DNA of 64,000 bases from Thamnaconus septentrionalis (GCA_009823395.1 CM020502.1:22925944-22989943); one strand, 5' to 3'; shown: positions 23,887 through 43,242, counted from the stretch's first letter. The notes: generated by a model from the sequence alone, not told the origin. Program-made: numbers and translations.

Positions 23887-25166
23887 GTAATGAAGACATA
23901 ATGAATACAATCGAGTGTTTTTTTTTATACTTATTTCTTTACATAAAAAATACCCCTGTTAAGATTAAGGTATTAAAGTCTGAATATTCTATGTACAATA
24001 CACATATCAAGAGAGAAAGAAAGAAACAGAACAATATATGTTCTGTCTTGAAAAGATCTTCAGAGTAAAAATGAACTTTTACTACTACTGCTGTCTAAAA
24101 TACATCATCCAAAAAATAAAAGGCTCTGACAAACGACATGGTGGAAATACATTTAAAGCACATTCACACTCAATGTTTACATCAGATGGAAGAAGGAATA
24201 CTGCTGTAAAAATAGCACTCTTTAAAAAAAAAAACAATTGTACAAGCAGGAACAAGATTCAAAGCAAACAACAAAATTGATAGAACAAAATGGCTATTTC
24301 ATAAACTTCTTTTTTTATACATATAATCCCCCTCCCTCAAAAAGGAGGTTTACTGCAACCTTAAAATGTATTTTTTTTTTCATGAATTTGCTTTGCGCAC
24401 ACTGGCAGACTGCAGAACATAAGTACATATATCATGAATATTGCCGTTTGTTACCCAGGGCTCTAGTCTTGCTGTAGTTTGGGATAATTAGCCCAGACAT
24501 GGGTGTGCTGGACAGAAAACCAGCCGAGCGTTTCTTTAGGTGACTTCCTGTAACAATACTGGGTCTTTGGGAAAGATGAAGCATGTGGCGAAAAACCCCA
24601 AATTAAATGTACACAAATTATTAAGAATCAAAGGAAATGAATATAAATGAAGATGAGTTTGCATTATAAGTATTAGGAAAGAACCCAGCACATGTTGTTT
24701 TAGGTGGTCTGTTGAATTGAACTGGTCTCAAACAAAAAATACCATGGAAATAACTACTTTCTAAAATGTTTAATGACTGTCTAAATCTTTCAATGTCCAT
24801 TCTTTGAATTCCAAATCAAAACTGACAGCGTGTATGAGAAGTTACTCAGAAAGTCATCCTACACCAAAGCCATAGACAGGACTGCTAAATGCAACATCGG
24901 GTTCATGGTGGGAGTTTCAAGCCATTTAAGTTTAGCTGCCTTGTTTGTCGTCATGGAGTTGCCTCTGAAATCATGTCGGACACAAATATAAAGTATAAAA
25001 AAATATTTTTCTCATTAGTTCATTCACGTATCTCTCACGTAATCCCTTTGATTTTTCTTGAGGATGAAACAGCGACGAGTGACCAGCTGAGTTCCATCTG
25101 GTCGCGCGGAAAGTGTCCAGCACTTCAGTGGCCGACTCTCTGTGCAGCACAGAGCCAAAGACGCTC
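23887..25166 (-). other. smo: Probable smo 3' untranslated region
   Basis: This AT-rich stretch directly follows the smo stop codon on the minus strand and contains no exon. It is most simply the 3' untranslated region, although I could not fix the cleavage site. Confidence 0.5.
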
Positions 25167-30982
<5,816 letters not shown>

Positions 30983-31056
30983 TTTGACAAAAGAGAGATC
31001 CAACCCCAAAAAACAGCAACAACAGCAGCAGCAGCAACAAAAAACTTTCGCTCGCT

Positions 31057-31119
31057 TTAGACTCCAGAGAAGCAGCTGTCGAGTTTTTCTTCACTGGATG
31101 TCGTCTCCAAACGCAACAT
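31057..31119 (-). other. Possible 20-codon upstream ORF before smo
   Basis: ATG at 31119 opens a short frame (MLRLETTSSEEKLDSC...) ending at 31057, 74 bases upstream of the smo start codon. If the smo transcript begins further upstream, it would be an upstream ORF in the 5' leader. A longer Leu-rich frame across a CTG run here lacks an ATG. Confidence 0.3.
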
Positions 31120-31856
31120 TGTGCTAATAGAAGGAAGAAAAAAAATTGTGCGGGGCGCTACAAAGTTTTCCCGTCCCGAACTCTTTTCTTCCTGCGCTTT
31201 TCGAGCGATCCCGCCTCGATCCGGGCGAATTCCTTCATTATCCGAGCTCCTCGCACGCTCCCGGGACCAACACACGGCGCATCCTCACCAGTAAACAACA
31301 CCAAAAGTCCCCATTTGTAACGATTAGTGCGGAAAAAAGGCGTCGGGGTCGAGGAAAAAAGTTGCAGGTTTCGCCCTCCCCCAACTTCCAAAAAAACTCG
31401 TCGTGAAAAAGTCTGGATGTCTGTAATAGGATCCCAGGCTCCGATGCGCCACCCCCTTTTTTTCCCTTCTCCGCAGCTCCCCCCTTTTTTATGGTTGCAT
31501 AAAAACAAAATGATCAATTATCCCTCCCAGCTTCCAACCTGTGAGCAGAAGTGATTTTTGTTAGAGTTTGTCGAAAGCTTTATGGGGCTGTGAGGTGTTG
31601 CTGAGATGCAGAAGTGTCTGCGTGTGTGTTTCTGGTATGCACATGGTGCGGGGGGCAGCCGGAGCACCGACGCCTCCCCTCCCATCCCCCGCTCCGCAAG
31701 TGGAAGAATGTGCCTTATTTATGGCAGGACCCCTCTTTAGGTTTTCTCATCCTAAACGCCTCAATCAGCAACCAAAACAGACGCTCTTCACCCTCAGCTG
31801 AGCGGCTCAGCGCTGCACCTGCGAGGGTAATGCAAGAGCAACACGCACAATTCAGT

Positions 31857-31857
<1 letters not shown>

Positions 31858-31913
<56 letters not shown>
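31858..31913. repeat. (TAA)n microsatellite, about 18 units
   Basis: Perfect trinucleotide run, directly visible. Confidence 0.97.
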
Positions 31914-31915
<2 letters not shown>

Positions 31916-32864
31916 GAACAAGAAAGAAAAAAAATAATAGAAATTGATCACAATAAGTACTGAGATTGAATGTGTTTTCTTCTGATACAACAACAAATTT
32001 GAATGCTCATCATTGAAACAAAAATATAATTTAAATGTAGGCTTGATTAAAAAATTATATTTTTACAGACAGTTACAAATAATGTTAAAGATAACCGCAT
32101 AATTTGCATAAGCTGACGGTGGTCTAAAATGGAATAAAATGTATGTATTATAAGTAAGTAAGTAAGGGCAGATCCTGCCATGATGCCACTGCTGGTGGAA
32201 GAAAGATGTAAGATTAAATGGAACTTCACAAAACAGGGATGAACTAAAATAACTTTTTTATAATATACATGCGTACTGGCCATTAGATGCTACTGAATCT
32301 TATAGACTGGCCCTTTAAATCAGGAATCAGTTCAAAGACCCTAAATTGTGGAATAAATGCTTCATTTGGAACATGCAGGTGCTGTTCTTTTGACCTTAAA
32401 CCACTGCTGACCACACACATCATCACACTGAACTCAGTATTATTATCAATGAAGAGGGCTGCTTCTATACGAGTGCGTATGTGTGTTTGTGTGCAGGGGA
32501 GGCGCAAAGTTAATGACTTACAAATCAACATTAAATCACTTTCCTCTGGGACTGCCCTAATGGACTTCCTGTTGTTTTGCAGATGGCTGCTCGACTGCTT
32601 AAATAAAAAGCAAACCATGATAAAAAAAAAACCCAAAATATATAAATATATATGACCACCACCAAAATACGGAGCCCATCATTTATGCTGATTTAATAGA
32701 ATATTCCAGGATACCACAAAAACCGACTTTAGGTCAGCTCACTCCGCAACCATGGCGCTGTTGTTATCGCATTAATTGGACTGTGCACTTGTGGTATTCG
32801 CATGGCTGCAGATGCTTTGTTTCTCTCCTGGTGTTCTGGGTAAATCTGGGCTAACTCCTCTCTC

Positions 32865-32865
<1 letters not shown>

Positions 32866-32899
<34 letters not shown>

Positions 32900-33045
32900 C
32901 TGTCTGTCTGGTGGGCCTCCTTGAAAATCCACAGCATGGCTGCCCGAGTGAGTCAGAGGCAAGAACCGACGGGACCACACACAGCGTAGCCGCAGCCCAC
33001 GCCAACACACACTCCCTCTCTCCACACACACACACGCAAACGCGT

Positions 33046-33079
<34 letters not shown>

Positions 33080-33080
33080 T
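32866..33080. repeat. TG and CA microsatellite pair
   Basis: A TG run at 32866-32898 and a CA-rich run at 33024-33080 lie about 125 bases apart and can form an imperfect inverted repeat. Confidence 0.9.
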
Positions 33081-34070
33081 CAAAAACACAGTTGCGATCA
33101 TAAGGAACTGCTGCGGGGCCGTGCTGCAGTTTCGAAGCCGCTGCTTTAGTTTAATTTTTCACCAAATGGAACCACCACGGCCTCCATCTGATCGGCCCTC
33201 CCCTCTTCAGGGCGGCAGCCTTTGTCGTGTGTATGCATCTGGGGGGTGGGAGGGGAGGTCCAAACTAGAGCAGTGACTGCAGCTTTACACTAACAGAGAA
33301 ATGTCATGTTTAGATTGTGGAACTTGCGTCAAAGGCTCAGGGCTGGTTTCTGCTCCCGGAAGATTACAGGCGTCGGGTTTCAGGCCGGGAATGTCTCGAC
33401 TCTCGGTTTCTCATTCACGACATGGGCGCAGGGATGAGAAGTTCACGTCAGACCTTCTGTACGTGGATGACAATCTCTCATCAAATCACAGCTCTTTACT
33501 TTTGCCGTCTGTCGTGAATCGCAATGTGCAAAAAAGAGAGGTCTGAGGTTAAAATCATAGCTGCTGAGGACAAAATGTGGCGACCTCAACCTCGATCCTT
33601 TGAAAATTACAGCTTCACTTTCCTTCACTGGAGGGGCCAACTGTGCCTTGGTTCACTTTAGAGATTCTGACAGTGTCCCGGAGCCAAACAAAGCCAACCT
33701 GTCTGCTTCCCTGACTGGTCACAAAACGCAAACTCGGCCACAGAATTCTCCTTATAAGTGTGGAAAGTGGGATTTCCCCTCACTTAAAAAAAATAATCAT
33801 CGTTAATCATAGAATCATAGTCAATCATAGAAATAATGACACCAAAATAAAATAAAAAGACGAGCTGAGAACAGGATTCTCTTAGGACACCAAGGGCTGT
33901 GTGTTCAGGGTATCATCGGTTTGGCAAATCACAGCAGTGAGCAGTCATGGTCAGCTGACCAGGCTATGATGTCATCATCGGTGTGGGGTCTTGACCGGCA
34001 TCCCAGAGAGGAGGCAATACTCCAAAAACACAACAACACAATTTATTGTATTGCAACTCCTCAAGCGTCT

Positions 34071-34076
34071 TTTATT
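34071..34076 (-). terminator. tspan33: Candidate tspan33 polyadenylation signal
   Basis: AATAAA on the minus strand lies 467 bases beyond the tspan33 stop codon. A second AATAAA follows at 34042-34047. Either could end a 3' untranslated region of about 0.5 kb. Confidence 0.4.
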
Positions 34077-34342
34077 TTTGCAGCATGACATTGCAGCATC
34101 ACAGATGAAACACTTAAAAACATAAAATATACCGGCTTGTATTCAAAATTACTGTACATTGTAACGTGTCACATGCCCTTTAGGTGATCATATTAAAATA
34201 CATTTAACATTTTGTTGTTATTTTGTTTTTAAAAAAATATTGAAAAAATATATAGGAGAAAACTATTGATGCCTTCTCTAACAAGGTCAAGGTAAGTGAT
34301 CCCCGTTCGTGTAACAATAGCAATAATGCTGTTTTTTTATGC

Positions 34343-34357
34343 CCAGTAGGGGGCGAC
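34343..34357 (+). promoter_or_regulatory. CTCF-like insulator motif
   Basis: CCAGTAGGGGGCGAC fits the twelve-base CTCF core CCASYAGRKGGC at every position. It is in the predicted tspan33 3' untranslated region, between the smo and tspan33 coding regions. Confidence 0.5.
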
Positions 34358-34542
34358 AGACACCATCTTCACGCACTGCACGTCTCTCACATTCGTGCCT
34401 GGAAGAAAGGCAACACGTGTGACGGCACAGCTTTGTATTTAAAATCCCCAAAACAAACACGCTGAGTGCTCAGTCTTGGCCCAACGTCAGACAAATCAAA
34501 CAACTGACATAGGTGATCCCCAGGAATCCCGGCGGGCCTCGG

Positions 34543-35779
34543 TCAGCTCCAAGGGTCGCTGCGGTGCTTGAGGTTGTAGTGCTGGAGCTCGCGCTGATCT
34601 TTGACCTGGTTGATCAGAATCTGGGACAAGAGGATGCCAACCAGCTGGGGGTAAGAAGAGACAGCTGGTTGGGACAACTGCAAACTGTAATTGTTCTTAT
34701 ACCAGCTGCGAGTGAAAATCACCAACCCATGAGCAGCTCTTTCTTGTTGGAGGAAAATTGAGAGTGAAAAGTTCCTTGTTTTAGTGACTTCACCCAACAA
34801 CAAACACAGATATGTATTATCTGTGCGAAACAGTATGACAGTTAATCCATTTAAATTTTCCATTTTACTAAAATGTGTGTTGCACCTGTGGTATAGCCAG
34901 TCCCAGTGCGATGCCCCCCAGCAGGAACAGGTTACTGTGGATCCAGTTCACCAGTTGGTCTATGCAGCCGTTTGCATGGATGTGCTCCCCGGCCTCAGCG
35001 TACTGCAGTTCCTGCATGCCCCGCCCACACATAGTGTTGACAATCCCCTGCCCAGGTGAACAATAGAAGTGAGTACAAAGTGGTAAAAGCACAGAAAAAA
35101 AAAAAGTGGGTGGAGATTTTGCAGAAGAGGAAGAGAACCTTGTCTTTGGTTATGATGCAGCAGGAGAAAGGCACGGAGCAGCGCTCTATGCTGGGGTTTC
35201 CATCGCTGCAGTTGAAGTACATGTTGTGGGACCAGTCGGTGTACGTCACACCACCGCAGCAGCCGAACTGAGGTCACAAAGAGGCGTTGACACAAGGGGG
35301 CGAAAGAGTGCGCGTGAGGTAGCTGTCTCTCACATCTTATGCACTAATTGCACTAAAGTATGCAGGGTTTTGTGGAGATGAAATAGAAAAAATATCATGC
35401 TTACTTCTTTCTGACCAAAGTCAATGAGGTTCTGCAGATCAATGTCCTCTCTGTAGTAGATGATGGCTTTATTGAGCATTTCGGTCACCCTATTCCGAGC
35501 CTGGAAGATTATTGAATAATTTAATTTAATTTTAATTAATTTAAATTTAATTTAATTTAATTTAATTTAATTTTTAAATTGAATGATTTAATATTCAAAG
35601 AGTTGTCATTTGAAAGGACCAAGTTAGCATGTAGTGAATGTCAGAATTCACAAGAGGGCAGTATTGCACAAATTCTTCCCAGTCAGAGAGAAAAAAAGTT
35701 TCCAACATAAATCTTTAAATGTCCACGTGTGGAATTTAACACAACCTGCTGTCAAGAGAGCAATTGTGCTATCTATCTA

Positions 35780-35813
<34 letters not shown>

Positions 35814-38193
35814 ACCTCCATTTGACAATGATTACAGCTGCGGATCTTCCAATAAAAATTCATAATTCATCACCTTATCGGCGAAGACAAACCCCAGGAT
35901 CCCAGCAACCAGCTGCAGAATGAAGAGCACCGTCAGGAAGATGCAGAACTGTGAAGGAGGATGAAAAAAAATTCTAAAGGTCATGATAGTCATTTTAAAG
36001 GGTTAGGATTTTACACAGACCTCGTTGAAGGGTCTAAATTAGAACCATTTTAGGTCCTTGGCTTTCATCCCAGATGTCAGTGGACCTCACCTAAAACTTA
36101 CTTACTGTCTGCAGGAGGCAGATGTTTTCCCGCAGGGAGCCCACACAGCCACAGAAGGTGAGGAAGAACATGAGGACCCCGACAATCAACAACAGCATAG
36201 CGGGGTCCACTGACAGACACGCCAGAGCCGTCTCTAAAGGGATCGGGGGAGAGAAAAAAACACAGAAAAATGTCAAATACAAAAAGGAAGAAAACTGTTG
36301 ACAGGGCTGCAACAGGAAACACTTTAAATGTGAAATCTGGCATTTTAATGAAGCTTTTCCTGTTTGCCTGGAGCTCTGGTGCAATTACTGAGATGAAAGC
36401 AAAATTCAAGAACAAAACACAACCAATCAAACTTCCACTGTGACACCTCAGTGCTCCCAGCACCTACAGCTTTATGGATGGGGTATTTTACCTGCGTGCT
36501 TGGTGATGCGGGCGTACACTCCAATCGACACCATCACTAGGGAGATGAGCTGTGGAGGGTATGAAAAAAAAGCATTCCTTTAACATGTCTGGTGTTACAC
36601 AAGGAGCCCAATTGACAGAAACCGCACACAGCTGAGTGTATGTTGAAACTTGTTCAGGGAGTGGCATGTTTCATTATAGCATGTGTCTGTCGCAGCGCTG
36701 AGGCAGACTAAAACGCTTTTTAAAGAATAGACACATACGCAGAGGCACGTGCTATTGCTTAAGAAACAGGTGGATTACATAAGGTTGAGCCTTCAATTAG
36801 AATGACATTGTAAAATGCAGAAAAAGAAATTCTTCTATGCACTTGATAACTTCCCAGTTCAGGGAAGCGCTCCCTATGAATAAAGAGCCCTTCATCCAGC
36901 TCTCCTCTCTTGGTCTCAATGGTATCAAAGGGGGCCTGAAAAAAAACCTTTTCACCAGTGGAAAGGATCAGATTACAGGTTACAGCAGCAGACACTGCGC
37001 CCAGGTGTGGGAGGGGTCCTGGGTTGCAAGACAAAATTTGGACGTCTTAAATAGAAGTTTAGTTTCAAAAACGTTTTTTTATACCAGCATTTTTTTATGT
37101 AAAGGCAGCCTCGTCTCTGTCAATGAGCTGCTGGTGACTCTGAAGCAACAGCTGTAATGATCAAAAATGAGATCCCATGACACACGTTCTCGATATGACT
37201 GTTCCAAGCCGCTGTGTGTCTTAGCCCGGGGCAACAGAAATGACAACAACGCATACCTGCTTTGGAGAGTTTCAAGTTTTTGCAAAGCCCCATCCCGTTT
37301 ACACCTGGCCAGGAGTCAAGTTTGCAGCCGAACCAAAGCTTTCACAAGTAAGCTTTGAGGCGCTGACAACAGAGAAAGCTGAATGCACGTTTCATTCTTC
37401 CTCTTGCAAAGTGTAAAAAAAATGTTCTCTTAAAATATCACGTTGTTATTTGCATGTGTTGAAAACTTTTCCTCCTTCATATTTCTTATTTTACCTTTTT
37501 TTTTTTTTTTTTACTTTACTCTTTCAGAAAAGCACCAGGCAAGCACCAACAAGTTGAATAATGCAACTTGGATGTGCCTTAAATGTTAAGAAATCTCTCA
37601 AAGTGCACCCATCAAAGACACCTCATTGGAATTCTGAACATTGCTTTGCCCATAACCCGCAGCTAACACTATAACTGCCTAAACCTTTTGATTTTTAAAG
37701 CCCAAAGTACAAATATCCACAAACTGTTGCAAACACAAAACATATTCCCTTTTCGAAGCTTGTCAGCAAAAAACAACCGACAACAAAAAAAAATTCCTTT
37801 ACTCATAATGAAACAGTAATCCTGTGTCACCGCACACCAGTCAACAAGGAGATTTGTGCGGACTTTTGCTTGACCTATCTGCACATAACCCGATAAGTAT
37901 GTCAGGCAGTTGCGCAGGAACAGTAACCAAAACTCTCACTTCTTTTACCTCCTTCTGTCTTGTATACAGAGACAAGTTCGTGAATTTTGTGGCTAAACAG
38001 GTTCTTCTTAACACAGGAAACACACTCCAAATGAAACTTCCTTAACCTGTTACTTGTGAAACTGTGAAGGATGTGGGTGACATTCCCCCGTCAACGAAAC
38101 CAGCGAGCTCTTTCTCTTGGTGGTTGATGATTTTTTTTTTTTTTTTTAAAGGAAACGTAGAAGTTGATCAGTAACTTGTTCAAATAACGCAGG

Positions 38194-38286
<93 letters not shown>

Positions 38287-38420
38287 GGGAGAGAAAAAAC
38301 ACGAACAGATAAATATATACTCACCCAAAATATGAAATTAAATATGAACAGCAGATACTTGACAACAGGGCTGACAAAGGTGAAGTCCTCATCAGGTGCG
38401 CCCCTCCGTCGTCCGCCCAT
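34543..38420 (-). CDS. tspan33: Tetraspanin-33, TspanC8 subfamily, 281 aa
   Basis: Eight minus-strand exons (38325-38420, 36492-36549, 36106-36233, 35874-35948, 35405-35500, 35139-35267, 34886-35047, 34543-34644) total 846 bases, 281 residues (human TSPAN33 has 283). Four membrane segments are visible: [45 protein letters not shown] and [21 protein letters not shown]. The large extracellular loop has the CCG motif (FGCCGG) and eight cysteines, which places it in the TspanC8 group that binds ADAM10 and controls its traffic. The protein ends KHRSDPWS, close to the human C-terminus. SMO and TSPAN33 are adjacent in mammals, supporting orthology. Whether it is the a or b teleost copy is not decided. 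Confidence 0.95.
35515..35580. repeat. (TTTAA)n run in tspan33 intron
   Basis: Imperfect pentanucleotide run of TTTAA units, 15 bases upstream of the exon at 35405-35500 in transcript sense. Confidence 0.85.
35770..35813. repeat. (TCTA)n(TCTG)n tetranucleotide microsatellite
   Basis: TCTA units flank a central block of TCTG units; directly visible in a tspan33 intron. Confidence 0.95.
36550..38324 (-). other. tspan33: First intron of tspan33
   Basis: This 1.8-kb intron has no recognised exon. It contains a long CA array close to exon 1 and a poly-T run near 37497-37513. Confidence 0.7.
38194..38284. repeat. (CA)n microsatellite, about 45 units
   Basis: Uninterrupted CA run of about 91 bases. 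On the minus strand it begins 41 bases after the tspan33 exon 1 donor. Confidence 0.97.
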
Positions 38421-39461
38421 CGCACCGGCGAGTCTCCACAAACTTGTCCTCAAATCAGCTTCGAGCAATTTGAACCATGGAACCGAGGCTGTGAGAAAAT
38501 GTTAAGACACGGTAGCATATTTTTTCTTGGAGATCTGCAGATGTTGTGTCAGCAGCGCACGCAGGATAACAGACAACCAGGCTTTCAAAGCTACCGCGGC
38601 CACGCCGACGGCATCGGTGAGCTCTCGGCGAGCTGCATGCGAGTCTCGGCAGGCAGGCGAGTGGCGGAGGGGGTAGCACCGAGCCGAGTGGGCGGGGGAA
38701 GCAAAACTGGGTTGTGACAAACAAACAACGAAAAAAAAACTCTATGAAAATTTTCATGAATTAATTCATAATAGATAAACGAGTTAATAGATAAAATACA
38801 TACATTAATGAATACTCGCAACTGAGCTAAAATTAAATAGCAACTTCAACAGGCTTCTGCTAAACACATAGAAATAAAACGACTGTTCCACTCAATATAA
38901 TGAAAGTAAAAACAAAACAAAACAATATATTTCTAAGCTCTTACTTTGAAGGGAGACGTAAAACGTACATGTTGCGCACAAAACATCCGGTTTTCCCGGA
39001 AGTCGTAAGTGCGTTTTGGGAAAATTGGAAACGCTGCGATATTTTGCTCGTCCTTAGACATTTACAAACAGGCAGATTGCCTGCAAAAGCAAATATTTGT
39101 GTTTTGTGATTTTATGTACTTGACTGAGCATTTATTTATTAATAAAACAGCACATGAAACATTCCAATTTGTATTAGGAATTTAAGGAACTTTAAAAAAT
39201 AAGAACAAAATACGGCGCTGGAAATGACTTTGTGACTAGCAAAGCTAAAGGTGGTTTCAAACATTTCTTATATTTTCAAAATAAAATAATCTTCTAAAGT
39301 TGTCTGCAGTTTTTATTTGACATGAAGAGAATAGCCCTCCGTCTCACTTTGTGTTATTCAACCCTCAAAAGGACGGTGTCGATCCGGTCACATTTGCACG
39401 GTTGAGCAGAAAAGCTACTTATTAAAGAGACTTATTTATTTGCCGCAAAACTGTTCAAAGC

Positions 39462-39495
<34 letters not shown>

Positions 39496-41158
39496 GAGAA
39501 AAGGTTCGGCTGTAAGCCTCTGTAAAATAGTGCACTTCGTGATACAAACAGCAGATGGGGACATTGTCCTTTGATAAAAATCAAAAGCCATTTTATTTCA
39601 GCTCAAAAGCATGACGTCGTTAACTTTCTCTGTGCCACGCTTCCTGTCTGAGTCGCTGCCGGTGCAGCGTTTCCACCGAGGGGGCGCTATTTAATTACTA
39701 ATAAGAATCTTTCATATTAATTCGTGTGTGGATGCGGGCGGGCTGAAGGGGAGGCTGGCGTAAGCTTTTCACAGGGAGGAAAGTAACAAAAAAAGCACTG
39801 CGAGCACTCCCTCTGGTGACAAAGGTGTAGAACTGTTCGCACCCAACAGAAAGCAATAAAGGCGCTGTCAGAGTTGCACCACGGGAAAGTGAACACGGTG
39901 GAACACGCAAAAACGGCACTCTACACATCTGAATAGACTTATTTCTGAAAAAAATAAACTTCCTTCTCTCTTTCTTCTCCTTTTCTGCAGTTCTCCTCTT
40001 CATCTTATTTCTTCTTCTTTTATTCCTTCTTTCTTTCTTCCTTTTACTTCTCCTCTTCCTCTTCTTTCTTGTTGGAGTTGGAGGAACTCCCTCCCGGAGG
40101 ATCAACAATCGGCCGTTTCGAACCCATAAAGCGTTTTTTATGGATTCATGATGAGAATAAAAGTTTTCCCTCTTTGTTAATTCCCCATACAGTAATAAAT
40201 TCTGGAAATCGTCAGAATTCAGGATTATGCATAACCGCTGGGCTTAATCGTCTTTGTTTGATGCAACACAGTATCATCTGCGTATGCTCTCACGCCGCGA
40301 CTGAAACAATTTGTAATCTTCCCTCAAACCTAAGAAGCAAACAAAGTCACACACCTGCTTGGTTTCGTGGTGCATTCTGGGATTGAGGCCAGCTCACTGA
40401 CGTGACCCATCTCACCCCTCGAAAAAGACTTAGGATGAAGCTGGAAAGTCGGGCAACAGGAAGTGGCTGTATAATAAATGTCATCTGCTGATTTTGGAGA
40501 CGAGGTTGCTCCCATTAACCACTCGACGATGAGCACATTCAGGCTTCCAAGTGGCTCTTCACTGAGCGTGTGCAAGTGAATGATTCATTACAGAGAGGGA
40601 AATATTTGTCCGGCTGGGTACTAAAACATGTTTGGGCCCCTCACGATGTGAACTTTGGCTGTAAATCCTGCATAAACAAGCCCACAATTAACATTTTGTT
40701 TCTTTCCTCCATCAAGCCAGCAGCCAGTAGTGGTGAAGACCTTAGCATGTTAGCACCAGCACAAATCTTGACCCCATTTGACCCAATTTCCCAGCATGCC
40801 TATGAAACTTACTGAAATGTTGCAAAATTTCCATTATAGTACAAGAACAGAGAGAGTATTATTGCCAAACTAGTAGACATTGTACATAGATATTCCAAAA
40901 TATTCATTTGCTCCATTAATTGCTGTTGTAAACACTTTCAAGCACATAATGCCAACGATGTGACATCATATTAGTGGAACTTACAGAAAAGTGTGCAGCA
41001 TTCTTTTAAAGCTTCCCTCTATCACACTCGGTCACAGCCTTCAAATACTGAAATAACTCATTGGATTCTTTCTGGATCGTGTTTCTGCCCTTTCGACCAA
41101 AAACCAAAACACCAAACCCTTTTTCACCTTTTGATGTGTGTGTGTGTCCCTTCTGCAG
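38421..41158. other. Intergenic region between tspan33 and the mettl25 exons
   Basis: The first 300 bases are CG-rich and probably the tspan33 promoter. The remainder is AT-rich, with an AAAAG run near 39465-39500 and a CT-rich run at 39965-40070. I looked for the upstream methyltransferase exons of mettl25 here and found none. Confidence 0.6.
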
Positions 41159-42936
41159 AGTGTTTGAGTGGCGGCGGCAGCGGTGTGTGTGGTTTCCCTC
41201 TGGGTCAGTATCTCCGCCGGCAGTCCTGGTTCTGCGGCCGGAACGCCAGTATGTCTGCGTGCTTGGTGAGGTCTGAACAACCATGTAAAAACATAAATAA
41301 GTGCACAAAACAAAAACTCTCGATGGTACCAGGATGTGCTGCTCGGTCTGGAGCATCTGTGAAGTCTACTGAGAATAAAGGTTTGTCTACATTTTTAGGA
41401 TTCTCTTTTTTGTTGTTGTTTATTTATCACAATACAGGCTCTGGAGAGAGTTTCGGTCGGCCAAGGGGTAAGTCAACCTGAATCTTCATCATTTCATTAA
41501 GGCTTATCATTGACGTCCTCCTACTCCTGCGTTTATTCAATGTTTTTTTCTTTCCAACTCCGTGATCGACTCTCTCTCAATGTGTCTGAGCTGTGAAGCT
41601 CGGGCTTGTGGGCCAGAGAGCTGAATCACAACACCGGCCATCCATAAATGCTGGGGTGTTTATAAATATTAATGCAATCACGACGTGGAGACTGATGGCT
41701 CTTTAGTTAGGAGTTTGATTGCCCGGGAGAAATATCCATCAGGCGCCGGCGGGATGAGCCCTTAGGGGAATCTGTTCTCTCTAAATAACATCCTGCGTGC
41801 CGTCGGACCTTCTCTACAGATCCAGATGGAGTCTCTGTTCTTCTGGGCCGTCCTCCACGTCATCCTGAGGGATCACTACGGCTCCTTCAAAAGGTACGAG
41901 GCACGAGGGACGGCAGAACTTTGGGATTCTTTCCCCACGTGATGCTTCGCCTGTTTAGTTTTAAAGATCAGGAGCAGTCGGAAGAGAGAAAACCGAGAGT
42001 TCAGTCACTTAAAAAAAATTGGTTCCAACTCTGTTCAGGTCGAAAATGAACTCTTGTCTCTCATACATAAAAGCTCTGGGGGTGGGAACCATTTATCACG
42101 GTAGATTTAAACAAATTGCCTGTGTGAGATAAGAATTAGTGTTGCTACAGATGGGGGAAAAGAATTCAGAGTCGGTAATATTGTTGCATTTAAGCTAAAA
42201 AAAAAAGGTCGATTTTGGATAAATTGCAGCCATTTGAACATCTTTGAGCTCCTCTAAATTAACGAAATCTGACAATTATGAGCTTTTTCCCATCATCTTG
42301 GGCTCGTTTCGCTGTTTAAATGATCTTTTATAAGATCCAGAAATAGGCACTTAACGTCATCGTCTCGGGTTTCTGGCTCATTATTTTGCATCAGCGGTGA
42401 AAGAATCCTCGTTGAAGGATCAATTTCTGCAAAAAATAAAAAAAAAGAAAATAAAAAAGGATTTTAAAGGCATTTATCCAAATGCATGTGTCCCCTCCAC
42501 TCCCCTGTGGCTCTCGGACCTTGATGGCTCACATCAGACGGGGATCAAATATCCATCAAACTCATTTTCTGCAGGGGCTGTTTGGTTATGGCGAGCTGGA
42601 GCATTGGCAGTTTGGTTCTGATTGCTGAGACTCGGTGGGTCCAAGGTCTGGATCCAAACGTGTCGCGGAACATCTTCAAGAGACGGAGCGTGTTTCAGCT
42701 GTCGGCTCATTTTGGGAGAAACGGAGGATGATGTGTTTCCGCCTGGGTTGTGTCACTCACAGCTCAGCTCAGCGACTGACCTCACTCACTCACCTACTCA
42801 CTCACTCATCCACACCCCTGACGCACTCTTTTCTCTCCGCTGTTGTTCCCGCAGCTATGCGACGCTGACATCCAGGGTTACCAGCAGGCGTACGAGCCGC
42901 AAGTGGACGAGATGCACGCCTTCAACATCGTGCCAC

Positions 42937-42959
42937 CCACACACACACACACACACACA
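42937..42959. repeat. (CA)n run abutting the fourth mettl25-like segment
   Basis: A CA run starts eight bases after the last recognisable METTL25-like codons at 42929. Confidence 0.9.
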
Positions 42960-43086
42960 AAATCTGAGCAAAAACGTTTTTTCCCCTCCAAAAATGGAGC
43001 ATGCAGAGCCTATAAATAAGGCGAGGTCACCATGCAGGTCGGAGCTGCTCAGCACCAGAGATCCCCCACAAGACATATGGACATAT

Positions 43087-43210
43087 GCGTGCGTGTGTGT
43101 GTATTCATGTCCATACACATATACACATACGTATATATACTTATATACATACACATATACACACATATACATACGTATTTATACGTATGTATACAATATA
43201 CATATATTAT

Positions 43211-43242
<32 letters not shown>

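Larger units (their letters stand above)
31120..34041. other. smo upstream region and intergenic DNA to tspan33
   Basis: The first few hundred bases should contain the smo promoter; C/T-rich blocks lie at 31370-31500. No exons were recognised in the rest. It holds a TAA microsatellite and CA/TG runs listed separately. Confidence 0.6.

Noticed and set aside
30983..31009. Nine-residue upstream extension of smo in frame
   Set aside because: The extension starts at TTG. The first in-frame ATG is at 30982 and is followed by a normal signal peptide.
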